Positions 54,683 through 64,000 of a DNA stretch of 64,000 bases are shown piece after piece (the stretch's first letter is position 1; each line of letters starts with the position of its first letter). The DNA lies in assembly GCA_028289455.1 (NCBI GenBank), contig JANQPN010000073.1:1-64000 (forward strand), read 5' to 3'. Origin of the DNA: Wenzhouxiangellaceae bacterium (GTDB lineage Bacteria > Pseudomonadota > Gammaproteobacteria > Xanthomonadales > Wenzhouxiangellaceae). The notes under the pieces were generated by a model. That model worked only from the letters and a program-made list of their open reading frames with translations. It did not search any database and was not told the origin of the DNA. The position numbers and the translations under genes are program-made.

Positions 54683-55720
54683 CTAGCCCTGCTCCAGCAG
54701 GTTGCGCAAATCGATGATCGCGGCGTTGGCTCTGGCAATATAGTTGGCCATTACCAGTGAATGATTGGCAAACAGCCCGAATGCCGAACCGTTCATAATC
54801 ATGGGGCTGCGGATCGGCCGCTGGGTGGCTTCCAGCTCACGGATTATCTGCCGGTAGCTGACCCCGGCATTCTTATCTTCCAGCACACCGGCGAAATCAA
54901 CTTCCATGGCACGGAAGAAATGGATCAGCGCCCAGGTAGTACCGCGTGCTTCAAAAAATACATCATCAATTTCCACCCATGGCGTTTTCACCCGGATTTC
55001 CGCAGGCGAATTGGTTGATTGACGGGCGTTGGGGTCGCCGCTGAGGTCGGTATTCAGGCGCTCCTGGCCAATGCTGGCAGATAACCGCTGACTAATACTG
55101 CCCAGCCGTTTTTCCACCTGCGCCAGATAATCGCGCAGATTATCGGCACGGGCAAAGAACTGAGCATCACTTTCATCCTGGTCTGCCAGCCGCTGCTGGT
55201 AACGGCGCATGGCTGCGATCCCTTCCCGGTATTCCTTTTCGGTTGCCGGCAACAACCAGGAATCGTGGTTGAAATGCATTTGCGGGTCGGCAATCGCCAG
55301 ATCGATATCCTCGGTTGATTGGGTCTGCGAGCGGCTGATATCGTTTCGCATCACCCGTGCCAGGTCCCGAGTCTGCAGCAATACGCCAAATTCCCAGCCG
55401 GGCATGTTGTCCAGAAATACAAACGGCGGTGTGACATCATTGCTGATGTAGCCGCCGCGCTTATCCAGCAGAGTCTCGGCAACCTCGATCATAGTTGCGG
55501 TGGTTACCGAGCCGATCACCACTGATTGCCGGTTGCGCTCGGCATGCTTTTGCGCCACTTTTTCCACATCAAATACCGGCGGCTCCCGGCTGACCCAGAA
55601 CATGACGACGCTGAACAACGCCAGCAGGATCAGAAACGTCAGCCAGAACCAGCGGCGGCGTCCGGTAAACAGCCAGTAACGCACTTCAGAGAACAGATAG
55701 CGGATTGAGCGGAATATCAT
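54683..55720 (-). CDS. DUF2333 family protein
   Basis: Single N-terminal TM; GGYISNDVTPPFVFLDNMPGWEFGVLLQTRDL...SRSQTQSTEDIDLAIADPQMHFNHDSWLLPATE. Confidence 0.75.
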   Translation of the reverse strand: MIFRSIRYLFSEVRYWLFTGRRRWFWLTFLILLALFSVVMFWVSREPPVFDVEKVAQKHAERNRQSVVIGSVTTATMIEVAETLLDKRGGYISNDVTPPFVFLDNMPGWEFGVLLQTRDLARVMRNDISRSQTQSTEDIDLAIADPQMHFNHDSWLLPATEKEYREGIAAMRRYQQRLADQDESDAQFFARADNLRDYLAQVEKRLGSISQRLSASIGQERLNTDLSGDPNARQSTNSPAEIRVKTPWVEIDDVFFEARGTTWALIHFFRAMEVDFAGVLEDKNAGVSYRQIIRELEATQRPIRSPMIMNGSAFGLFANHSLVMANYIARANAAIIDLRNLLEQG

Positions 55721-55745
55721 CAGATAACCTTGTGTCAGTTATCGC

Positions 55746-56372
55746 TTAGTTTGCGTCAAGCTCACGGGCAATCAATCCGCTATTAGTCACGGTTACCCGG
55801 TAAGCTGCTCCGTCACGCATCGGCAGATAGGTCGCCGTACCATAGGTTGCATCAACCATCGGCGCCAGCCTGGGCCGCTGTTGGGCAAACTTCCATAAAT
55901 CCAATTGCGGCGGCAACAGGCTGTCAGCGGCAAGATTCACCACGCTGTGTGGTGCTTCCCGCTCCTGCTGGATGTCCTGATAGCGGCCCGCCAGCCGCTC
56001 CAGTCTGAACTGAGGCTCCAGACCCAGCACAGTGGCCCAGCCTTTCCATTTCAGAAACTGTGCTTCCACCCGCCAGTCATCACCGGCCAGCAGGTATTGT
56101 TCGCGTTTTCCGTCGGGGTACTGCATTTCCGCCTGGAAGGCCTGCTCACCGATTTGGGTAAATCGCAGCTCTGCTACCGGCAGTTCATTGGTCAACCGGG
56201 CATAGGTTTGCAGATTCAGCAAAACAACGGCGATGATAACGCCGCTGAGCAACGGCACCAGGCCGCAGGTGCAGCGAAATAACCCCTTTACCGGGTGCCG
56301 CCGACAATGCCGAAACCCATGTGCTACGATCCATAAGCCGATAACTGACAGCAATAATGCGATGTAAACCAT
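55746..56372 (-). CDS. Hypothetical membrane protein
   Basis: Two N-terminal TM segments; coding-like. Confidence 0.6.
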   Translation of the reverse strand: MVYIALLLSVIGLWIVAHGFRHCRRHPVKGLFRCTCGLVPLLSGVIIAVVLLNLQTYARLTNELPVAELRFTQIGEQAFQAEMQYPDGKREQYLLAGDDWRVEAQFLKWKGWATVLGLEPQFRLERLAGRYQDIQQEREAPHSVVNLAADSLLPPQLDLWKFAQQRPRLAPMVDATYGTATYLPMRDGAAYRVTVTNSGLIARELDAN

Positions 56373-56448
56373 AGCTCAAGTATGCAACGCCGCCGCATGG
56401 GTGGCAAACTAACACCCCGAATTCAGCCTGTTTCCAGGAAACCATTAT

Positions 56449-58833
56449 ATGAATCATCTAAAACTTTTCGCCGGGATTTTCCTTGGCCTGCTGCTGTGCT
56501 CACTTAACACGTCTGCTCAGTCGTCAGACGCTTCAACATTAAGCCTGGAACAGGTCATGGCTGAACCGGAGTGGATCGGCCATCCGGTCGAACAGGCCTG
56601 GTGGAGTGTCGACGGCCAGCAGGTCTATTACCGGATTCAGCAATCCGGTGGTGCGCTGCGCGAGCTGCACGCCATCGATATCAACTCCAACCGCGACTGG
56701 CCTATGACGCTGGAGCAGCAGACCGATATCAACGATAACAATGCGGTCTATGACGAGCAGCAGCGACGGGCGCTGTTTCTCCGCCATGGTGATGTTTTTC
56801 TCCAGCACCTGGGCAACAATGATGTCATTCAGCTGACCCGCAGTGCAGCGATTGAAAGGCAACCGCAGTTTATGCTCAACACGCGCCAGGTGATGTACCA
56901 GCGTGGTCAGGACTGGGTGATCCATGACCTGAGCAGCGGCCTGGTCTATCAGGCTGCCGAGCTGCGCAGCGAAGACCCGCCTGAAGATAATGACCACGGC
57001 CCGTTGGCGGAACAGCAGGCGCGGTTGTTTAAAACCCTGCGGCGGCAGACCGATGAGCAGCAGGCCGAAGAACAGCAGCGCGAAAGCCTGGATGAGCTGA
57101 CTGACAGTGATGCGCCTGAACCATGGTATCTGGGCAGTGACCGTCAGGTTGTCGGCACCAGTCTGTCACCTGCCGGTAACCGGCTGCTGGTGGTTACCGC
57201 CGATAACAGCGATGACAATGGCCGCGGTGGAAAAATGCCCCACTACGTCACCCACTCCGGCTATGTGGATATCGAAGACGTCAGAACCCGGGTAGGCCGG
57301 AACGTACCGGGCGGACACCAGCTGCTGCTGTTGAATCTGAATACCCATGAAATTCACCCGCTCAGTCGCGATGTGCTGCCGGGTATTGAGGATGACCCAT
57401 TGGCGGACCTGCGCGCCGAGCAGGAGCTGGATGCGCTGGAAGGTTCCCGACCGGCCTGGGTCATGGACATCAGCTGGAATACCGGCGGCGACCAGGCGGC
57501 AGTGCAATGGCGGGCGGTGGACAACAAAGACCGCTGGCTGGCTACAGTGGATTTTTCCGGGCACCGGCTGCAACCGCGGCACCGGCTGACCGACCCGGGG
57601 TGGATCAACTGGAACTTCAATGAATTCGGCTGGTTGCCGGAATCCGCCGATGACAGCGAACCTGTACTGTGGTTTGTGTCGGAAGAATCCGGCTACGCGC
57701 ACTTTTACACCTTACCGCTGGACCAGAGCCGGCCGGATCAGCACACCGAAGGCAACTGGGAGGTCTACAATCCGGTTGTCAGCCGGGATGGCGGCAGCGT
57801 GACCTTTATCGCCAACCGGGAACGCCCGATAGAATACGAATTGTATCGCCTGACCCTGGAAGACGATGCCATCGAAACTCTGACTGATCTTGATGGCGTC
57901 GAGCGTTTTACCCTGTCACCGGATCAGTCATCGGCGCTGGTGATGTACTCAGGCAGTTATCTGCCCATGCAGCTGGCGCTGGCCGGTAATGATCAGACGC
58001 TGATATTGACCGATACCCGTACCGATGAATTCAAAGCCATGAGCTGGCAGCAGCCTCAGTTTGTTGAAGTCCCTTCACAGCACGATGCCGGTCAGCCGAT
58101 CTGGTCCAAGCTGTATCTTCCGGATTTTGACCAGCATGACGGCCCCCGGCCGATTGTGATGTTTGTACACGGAGCCGGCTATACCCAGAATACCCATCAG
58201 AGATATCCGTATTACTTCCGTGAACAGATGTTTCACAATCTGCTGACGCAGCGCGGTTATGTGGTGCTGGACATGGACTTCCGCGCGTCCGAAGGTTACG
58301 GACGGGACTGGCGGACGGCAATTTACCGGCAAATGGGTCACCCGGAGCTGGAAGATCTGCTGGATGGTCTCGACTGGTTATCGGACAACTATCCGGTCGA
58401 CCGCCAGCGCGCCGGAGTCTATGGTGGATCGTATGGCGGATTTATGGCGCTGATGGCAATGTTCAGGGCACCTGGCGAATTCCAGGCGGGTGCGTCTTTA
58501 CGCCCGGTGACCGACTGGGTAGCTTATAACCACGGTTACACTTCCAATATCCTGAACACCCCGGAAATTGATCCGGAAGCTTATCTTAAAAGCTCGCCCA
58601 TCGAACATGCCGAAGGGTTACAGGGGCACCTGCTGATCGCGCATGGGATGCTCGACAGCAATGTGTTTTATCAGGATTCGGTCAGGCTGGCGCAGCGCCT
58701 GATTGAGCTGCGCAAGCCCAACTGGGAACTGGCCAGCTATCCGCTGGAACCGCACAGCTTTATTTATTCAGACAGCTGGTATGACGAATACCGCCGAATT
58801 CTGGAGCTGTTTGAGGAGACCATCGGCGACTGA
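56449..58833 (+). CDS. S9 family (prolyl oligopeptidase/DPP IV-type) peptidase
   Basis: GVYGGSYGGFMALMAMF (GxSxGG), catalytic Asp region HGMLDSNVFYQDS, His region PLEPHSF. Confidence 0.9.
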   Translation: MNHLKLFAGIFLGLLLCSLNTSAQSSDASTLSLEQVMAEPEWIGHPVEQAWWSVDGQQVYYRIQQSGGALRELHAIDINSNRDWPMTLEQQTDINDNNAVYDEQQRRALFLRHGDVFLQHLGNNDVIQLTRSAAIERQPQFMLNTRQVMYQRGQDWVIHDLSSGLVYQAAELRSEDPPEDNDHGPLAEQQARLFKTLRRQTDEQQAEEQQRESLDELTDSDAPEPWYLGSDRQVVGTSLSPAGNRLLVVTADNSDDNGRGGKMPHYVTHSGYVDIEDVRTRVGRNVPGGHQLLLLNLNTHEIHPLSRDVLPGIEDDPLADLRAEQELDALEGSRPAWVMDISWNTGGDQAAVQWRAVDNKDRWLATVDFSGHRLQPRHRLTDPGWINWNFNEFGWLPESADDSEPVLWFVSEESGYAHFYTLPLDQSRPDQHTEGNWEVYNPVVSRDGGSVTFIANRERPIEYELYRLTLEDDAIETLTDLDGVERFTLSPDQSSALVMYSGSYLPMQLALAGNDQTLILTDTRTDEFKAMSWQQPQFVEVPSQHDAGQPIWSKLYLPDFDQHDGPRPIVMFVHGAGYTQNTHQRYPYYFREQMFHNLLTQRGYVVLDMDFRASEGYGRDWRTAIYRQMGHPELEDLLDGLDWLSDNYPVDRQRAGVYGGSYGGFMALMAMFRAPGEFQAGASLRPVTDWVAYNHGYTSNILNTPEIDPEAYLKSSPIEHAEGLQGHLLIAHGMLDSNVFYQDSVRLAQRLIELRKPNWELASYPLEPHSFIYSDSWYDEYRRILELFEETIGD

Positions 58834-58843
58834 GCATTCGCGC

Positions 58844-58865
58844 GGGAGCAGCTTCGGCTGCTCCC
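58844..58865. terminator. UUCG-tetraloop hairpin between convergent genes
   Basis: GGGAGCAGC-TTCG-GCTGCTCCC. Confidence 0.65.
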
Positions 58866-58871
58866 GTGGTG

Positions 58872-60242
58872 TTATTCCAGCAATACCAGATAAGCCCTTC
58901 TTCCGCGTTGTATTTGCAACACCAGGTCTTCGCGGCTGCCGATATCCTCCAGCAGGTCGCGCATCCTTTCCACTCCATTGAACCGCACCCGGTTAATAGC
59001 GGTGATCACATCACCGGTGCGCAGCCCGGCTGCGGCGCCCAGGCTATCCTGTTCCAGCGATTCAATAATCACACCACCCAGGCGTGAGCGCTCCGGCAGA
59101 ACATCCACAATCATGCCTTCCAGCTTGGGGTGCAGCTGACCACCGGGCACATGCCGGTTGAGTGGCCGCATGGTTTCCAGGCTGATCCGGCGCTCCCGGC
59201 CATCACGCAGGTAAATCAGTTCAATTGATTCGCCCAGGGGTGTTAAGCCTTCGATATTGATCAGTGCCTGGGCGTTGCGCACCGGTTGACCATTGGCCTG
59301 GATAATAACGTCTCCCGGCCTCAAGCCGGCGTCGTCGGCAGGTGTCTGCTCCATTACCCGGGAGATCACCGCGCCCTGATTAATATCCAGATCAAAGCCG
59401 GCTGCCAGTTCGGCAGTCAAATCCTGGGTTTCCAGACCCAGTGAGCCGCGGCTGACCACCCCGTATTCAGTCAGCTGATTCAATACCAGCTGTGCCATGC
59501 TGACGGGAATGGCGAAGCCAATACCGACATTGCCGCCACTGGGTGTAAAAATCGCGGTATTGATGCCCACCAGCTCACCACGCAGATTGATCAGCGCGCC
59601 GCCGGAATTACCCGGGTTGATGGAAGCATCGGTCTGGATAAAATTCTGAAACTCCAGGCGGTTCAATGCACTTCGACCCAACGCACTGACGATCCCGGAT
59701 GTAACCGTCTGCCCCAGTCCAAAGGGATTGCCGACCGCTACCACGAAGTCACCTACCCTTAACTCTTCAGCGATGTTTAACGGCAGCGCATGCAGGCTCT
59801 GTTCCTGCGCATCAATTTTGATCACGGCCAGGTCGGTAGCCTCATCACTGCCGATCAGCTCGGCATCAAAACTGCGTCCGTCAACCAGCGTAACCGCGAT
59901 GTCGTCTGCATCGTTGATCACATGATGGTTGGTCAGAATATATCCGTTGTCCGCGTCAACGATTACCCCTGAACCCAGGCTTCTGGAAACCCGTTCACGG
60001 GGTACGTCAGGCAGGTTGAAAAACCGGCGAAAGAACGGATCATCCATAAATGGGCTGCGCACCTGTACCCGGGTTTCGGTATAAATATTCACCACCGAGG
60101 GCACTACCTGTTCCAGCACCGGCGCCAATGACGGCAACGGCTGCCCGTCAACCGCTGCCGGCAATACCGCTTTGGCCGGTGCGGGCAGCAACAGCAATAA
60201 TATTGCGCAAATCAGGCCTGCAGTTCGAAGGCAATAGTTCAT
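58872..60242 (-). CDS. degQ: Do-like periplasmic serine protease (DegP/DegQ family) with two PDZ domains
   Basis: SGVIVDADNGYILTNHHVI, TDLAVIKI, QTDASINPGNSGGALINLRGELVGINTAI; two PDZ segments. Confidence 0.9.
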   Translation of the reverse strand: MNYCLRTAGLICAILLLLLPAPAKAVLPAAVDGQPLPSLAPVLEQVVPSVVNIYTETRVQVRSPFMDDPFFRRFFNLPDVPRERVSRSLGSGVIVDADNGYILTNHHVINDADDIAVTLVDGRSFDAELIGSDEATDLAVIKIDAQEQSLHALPLNIAEELRVGDFVVAVGNPFGLGQTVTSGIVSALGRSALNRLEFQNFIQTDASINPGNSGGALINLRGELVGINTAIFTPSGGNVGIGFAIPVSMAQLVLNQLTEYGVVSRGSLGLETQDLTAELAAGFDLDINQGAVISRVMEQTPADDAGLRPGDVIIQANGQPVRNAQALINIEGLTPLGESIELIYLRDGRERRISLETMRPLNRHVPGGQLHPKLEGMIVDVLPERSRLGGVIIESLEQDSLGAAAGLRTGDVITAINRVRFNGVERMRDLLEDIGSREDLVLQIQRGRRAYLVLLE

Positions 60243-60520
60243 TGGCGTTTTTCCTTATAGTAATCGTCAATTACACCTGCAAATTTGACGCATCCCCGGA
60301 GCAATCGTTCGCGCCGGTCACGCAAATGTCATACAGCCTCGCTATTCTGGCGCTCAGAAACAGGCATGGCAATCTGAAACTTTGATGTTTCAATGGTTAT
60401 ATGCTTTGTCCGGGCGGGTAAGCTACAGATGTATCAGCCATCTGATCAACTTGGAGCGGTACTTGCTTTTTCTGGAAAATAATGGAATATATGCACCTAA
60501 GCTTAACGGGATAACACAAT

Positions 60521-61165
60521 ATGTTGTGTTTTGAAACCGAAACAGCTCCGGCGAAACCGGATTTACACCAGCAGGTGTTGCGCACTGACGTTTCCGGTAT
60601 GCCGCTGGAATGGATTAACCACGGCGAAGCCGTGCGGCTGATCTGTCTGGAACGGGTGGCTTACTCTTTGGGCGGAATTATTTATACCTTGCGGGGAGGT
60701 ATTAATGCAGCTTCCGGCAAGCAAAGCGTGCTTGATGTCAATGCCATCCTGGCCACCAGAGGCCAGCACCCCATCGGTCATTTATTTTCCAAGGATTATT
60801 CACCTCCGCTGAGCAACCGTGCGCTGTTCAAGCGTGACCAGAATCTGTGCCTGTATTGCGGACAGCGGTTTCTGGACCGCGATCTGTCGCGGGATCACGT
60901 TAAACCGATCAGTCAAAACGGCCAGGATACCTGGTCAAATGTGGTGACTGCCTGCAAACGCTGCAACAACCATAAAGCCGGCTATACACCGGAACAGGCC
61001 GGAATGCAGTTACTGGCCATTCCATTTGTTCCCACCCATGCCGAATATGTTTTTCTGCAGGGCCGCCGGATTCTGGCTGACCAGATGGATTTCCTGTTGA
61101 CCCATTTCCCACGCAACAGCCTGTTGCGCGAGCGTGTTGAACACGCGGCCAGTCTGGCCCATTAA
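60521..61165 (+). CDS. HNH endonuclease
   Basis: CLYCGQRFLDRDLSRDHVKPISQNGQDTWSNVVTACKRCNNHKAG. Confidence 0.88.
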   Translation: MLCFETETAPAKPDLHQQVLRTDVSGMPLEWINHGEAVRLICLERVAYSLGGIIYTLRGGINAASGKQSVLDVNAILATRGQHPIGHLFSKDYSPPLSNRALFKRDQNLCLYCGQRFLDRDLSRDHVKPISQNGQDTWSNVVTACKRCNNHKAGYTPEQAGMQLLAIPFVPTHAEYVFLQGRRILADQMDFLLTHFPRNSLLRERVEHAASLAH

Positions 61166-62082
61166 TGCCGGATTCCAATAGCAGAGTGGCTGCCTCCGGA
61201 AACGACACCACTTACCTGATCGACGCGAGCATTTACGTTTTCCGGGCGTGGTATTCCGTTCCCGATGATTTTTCCGACCCTCAGGGGCGGCCAACCAATG
61301 CAGTTTACGGCTTCGCCCATTTTTTGTGTGAAGTACTGGAAACCACCCAGGCAAGGCATATCGCCGTTGCTTTCGACGAAGCCCTGGAAAGCTCATTCCG
61401 CAACAACATTTACCCTGAGTACAAGGCCAACCGCGAGCCGGCGCCGCAGGAGCTCAAAGATCAGTTTGCCTGGTGCCGGCAAATGGCCGAAGCACTGGGC
61501 CTGCCCTGTTATTCGCATGAGCAGTACGAAGCCGATGATCTGATCGGCAGCCTGGCACGGTATGCACAATCCAACCGCCAGCAGGTGGCGATTTTATCTG
61601 CCGACAAAGACCTGTCTCAGCTGCTGGTTGATGATGATTACCTGTGGGATTATGCACGCCGCCAGCGCTTCGACAGTTTAGCTATCCACAAACGCTTCGG
61701 TGTGTATCCTGAACAGATGGCAGATTATCTGGCGTTGACTGGAGACTCGGTGGACAACATCCCGGGTGTGCCGGGTATCGGGCCGAAGACAGCGGCAATA
61801 CTGCTCAAGCACTATGACAACCTGGACAATCTGTGGCAAAAACTGGATGAGGTTTCGTTTCTTTCAATTCGCGGCGCCAAGGGCATCGCGAAAAAATTAC
61901 GGGAACATCAGGCCGCTGCGGAACTGGCGCGGCAGCTGACCGGTATCGCCACCCACGCCATTGATTATGACCCGCTGACGCGGCGGCAGCCGGGCGATCA
62001 ACATCAGCTGGATGAATTATGCGATGAACTGGGTTTCGGCCGCCTGCTGCGCAGCCGATGCCAGGCGCTAATCGATTCCTGA
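61165..62082 (+). CDS. 5'-3' exonuclease / flap endonuclease (ExoIX/Pol I N-domain-like)
   Basis: YLIDASIYVFRAW, YKANRE, YEADDLIGSLA, LSADKDLSQLL, GDSVDNIPGVPGIGPKTAAILL. Confidence 0.9.
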   Translation: MPDSNSRVAASGNDTTYLIDASIYVFRAWYSVPDDFSDPQGRPTNAVYGFAHFLCEVLETTQARHIAVAFDEALESSFRNNIYPEYKANREPAPQELKDQFAWCRQMAEALGLPCYSHEQYEADDLIGSLARYAQSNRQQVAILSADKDLSQLLVDDDYLWDYARRQRFDSLAIHKRFGVYPEQMADYLALTGDSVDNIPGVPGIGPKTAAILLKHYDNLDNLWQKLDEVSFLSIRGAKGIAKKLREHQAAAELARQLTGIATHAIDYDPLTRRQPGDQHQLDELCDELGFGRLLRSRCQALIDS

Positions 62083-62097
62083 TCGATCTAACCCTGC

Positions 62098-63597
62098 TTA
62101 CAGCCCTCCCTGGGCATCATTGTCATCAGGCCTTGCCAGTAACGGCGGCGGCGCATCGCGCTGCTGCTGCTGGCGCTGACGCAGTACGTCTTCCAGCCCA
62201 GGCGGTTGATTGGCGCCCGGATCGACCGGCTGCAGCGCCAGCTTCAACACCGGCACCTGTGGCAGCGAACTGCCCGGCAGGCGGTTGCCGCTGAGGTCGA
62301 AAGCAGTCCAGTGGCTGGCGCCCATATAGTAATAATCATCCCCGGCGACCACGCCATAATTGGGCACCTGGTATTCCGGATGGTTAACATCCAGTGGAAT
62401 GGCATTGATGACCGCTTTGCCGTTGGGACTTAACAGCAACTGCATGACCCGGTTGGGTTGCATGCCGGGCTGTACGATCACCAGATGTCCGTTCCAATAG
62501 TCCAGCCCTTCAATACCGCCAAGATTAAGCTTGTCCGGAACCGTTACCAGATAGGGTTTGCGGTCACTCAGGTCGACAAATGCCAGACCACGGTTCTGAT
62601 CGGCCAGATACAGCAGGTTATTGTCTTCGTTGAGGGCAATGCCGCGAATAGCCGGCAGCGCCGCGCCACCCGCCAGGATGCTCAATTGATCGCTGCCGGC
62701 AGGCAGGGTATAGACCAGTGGTGAACGCAAGTCGGCCACATACACCGTACCGTCGCTGGCCACTGCCAGACTGCCCAGTCCATGAGGCTGACCATCCGGC
62801 TGGATTTTGTATTGCCCGATCAGCTCGCCGCTGTCCAGATTAAACTTCAACAGCGCATTCTGACCATAATCGGCCTGCCGGTAACCCTGCTGCTGGCCCA
62901 CTGCAGTGGTGGAGGCCCATAGCTCACGCCGCTCACTGTCGATGGCAATATCAAATACCGCCATCTGGTTTTCACTGGTAAATTGCGGCGCGGATTCAAG
63001 CGGCTGGCCTTCCGCGTCCAGCATCACAATTGTGCCGTCACGAACCGAACCAACTAAAAAACTCCCGGACTGTTCATCCCAGGCAAATGCTTCCGGCAAT
63101 ACTGCTTCTGCCGGCAACCGGAAAGCCATTTCACTGGTGACCAGTGGATCACCGGCTTTTTTAAGCAAGTCATTGATGTACACATATGACTCGGTATCGC
63201 GGATAGCCTGAGTCTGGGGCAGCTGGTCAAAATCGAAGAACAGACCCTGCTGCTGCATCGCCAGCATCAGGTTGTAGGCTTTGGCGCGCTCTCTCTGCAA
63301 CGCATACACAGCCACCAGTTGTGACATCAACGCGCCATCATAGGGGCGGAAATTCAAGGTATGGTTGATGATCCGGATAGCTTCGTCGTAATTGCTCTCT
63401 GAAAAGGCCCGGATTGTCATCGCCTGAAGTGTCGGATAGTGATTCGGCAACTGCTCGGGGAAAACTGTTTTCGCAGGCTGCTCAGCACCGGCTGCTGCAT
63501 CACTTTGCTGGGCGCCAACCTGGAAAACCGCCAGGCAGGCAAGAATCAATATCAAACTGTTTTTTGAAATCATGGTAAACATTGTTTTGATGACCAA
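62098..63597 (-). CDS. Secreted beta-propeller (SMP-30/NHL-like) protein
   Basis: Signal peptide, TPR-like segment, then repeated blade-like segments (GLGSLAVASDGTVYVADLRS...). Confidence 0.6.
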   Translation of the reverse strand: MVIKTMFTMISKNSLILILACLAVFQVGAQQSDAAAGAEQPAKTVFPEQLPNHYPTLQAMTIRAFSESNYDEAIRIINHTLNFRPYDGALMSQLVAVYALQRERAKAYNLMLAMQQQGLFFDFDQLPQTQAIRDTESYVYINDLLKKAGDPLVTSEMAFRLPAEAVLPEAFAWDEQSGSFLVGSVRDGTIVMLDAEGQPLESAPQFTSENQMAVFDIAIDSERRELWASTTAVGQQQGYRQADYGQNALLKFNLDSGELIGQYKIQPDGQPHGLGSLAVASDGTVYVADLRSPLVYTLPAGSDQLSILAGGAALPAIRGIALNEDNNLLYLADQNRGLAFVDLSDRKPYLVTVPDKLNLGGIEGLDYWNGHLVIVQPGMQPNRVMQLLLSPNGKAVINAIPLDVNHPEYQVPNYGVVAGDDYYYMGASHWTAFDLSGNRLPGSSLPQVPVLKLALQPVDPGANQPPGLEDVLRQRQQQQRDAPPPLLARPDDNDAQGGL

Positions 63598-63720
63598 AGG
63601 TAAATTTTATAATTTGCTTAGCAGCGCTGCTCAGACTCATCGGACAAAAAATGGTTCGCACAGGCATACCTGAATATATCTGATTGACCCTGAATATCAG
63701 CTGATGCCAACATAGGTAAT

Positions 63721-64000
63721 ATGAAAAAAACACATTACCAGGGACGCTATCTGATTCTGAATGAAACCGATGGCTGGGAATACGTCAGCCGCCGGGGACG
63801 CAGCGATGTGGTTATTATTGTGGCCGTGACGCCTGATAACAAGTTATTGCTTGTTGAACAATACCGGATACCGGTGACAGCTTTCACCATTGAACTGCCC
63901 GCCGGCCTGGTTGGTGACCAGGCCGGGCAATCAGATGAATCTCTGGAGCAGGCAGCAGACAGGGAGTTACTCGAAGAAACCGGCTTTCAGGCGGAATCTC
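63721..64000 (+). CDS. NUDIX hydrolase (ADP-ribose pyrophosphatase-like), truncated by window end
   Basis: KLLLVEQYRIPVTAFTIELPAGLVGD...ESLEQAADRELLEETGF (Nudix box start). Confidence 0.85.
   Translation, partial: MKKTHYQGRYLILNETDGWEYVSRRGRSDVVIIVAVTPDNKLLLVEQYRIPVTAFTIELPAGLVGDQAGQSDESLEQAADRELLEETGFQAES

Noticed and set aside
60521-62082. HNH nuclease and exonuclease pair as a defence module
   Set aside because: The exonuclease matches the common ExoIX/Pol I 5'-3' family and the HNH protein is of a widespread ordinary type; overlap of stop and start (TAATG) alone is weak evidence for defence.
1-64000. tRNA, rRNA, integrase or prophage genes
   Set aside because: None recognised by eye on either strand; tRNAscan/Infernal would be needed to exclude small RNAs.

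Overview
64 kb of a probable gammaproteobacterial chromosome; taxonomy is inferred from protein flavour only. The most interesting locus is about 3.0-13.9 kb. It holds two very short genes missing from the ORF track (6192-6296 and 6553-6669), whose products share the C-terminal core GSAASLGCD (a Ser-x-x-Ser-x-x-Cys ring motif) and LQ-containing leaders. They lie directly upstream of a 912-aa LanKC-type lanthionine synthetase. Its neighbours are two paralogous endonuclease/exonuclease/phosphatase (EEP) proteins, a JmjC/cupin oxygenase, an ATP-grasp ligase of the MvdC/MvdD type with a small basic partner ORF, and an orphan FlhD/FlhC-like regulator pair. I read this as a candidate class III-like RiPP locus with an unusual gene complement. 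Other notable content: a REP-associated tyrosine transposase (RAYT) flanked by its own REP doublets, with at least 11 doublets and 2 single arms across the window; a 20-kb same-strand block (24-44 kb) of large repetitive secreted/surface proteins, several with recurring C-terminal signatures; a Tat-dependent vanadium-haloperoxidase-like enzyme; a hexaheme cytochrome c; and ordinary housekeeping or secreted enzymes from about 44 kb to the end. Many ORFs in the supplied track are antisense shadows of real genes and are not reported. All family assignments come from reading motifs by eye; no database search was run.
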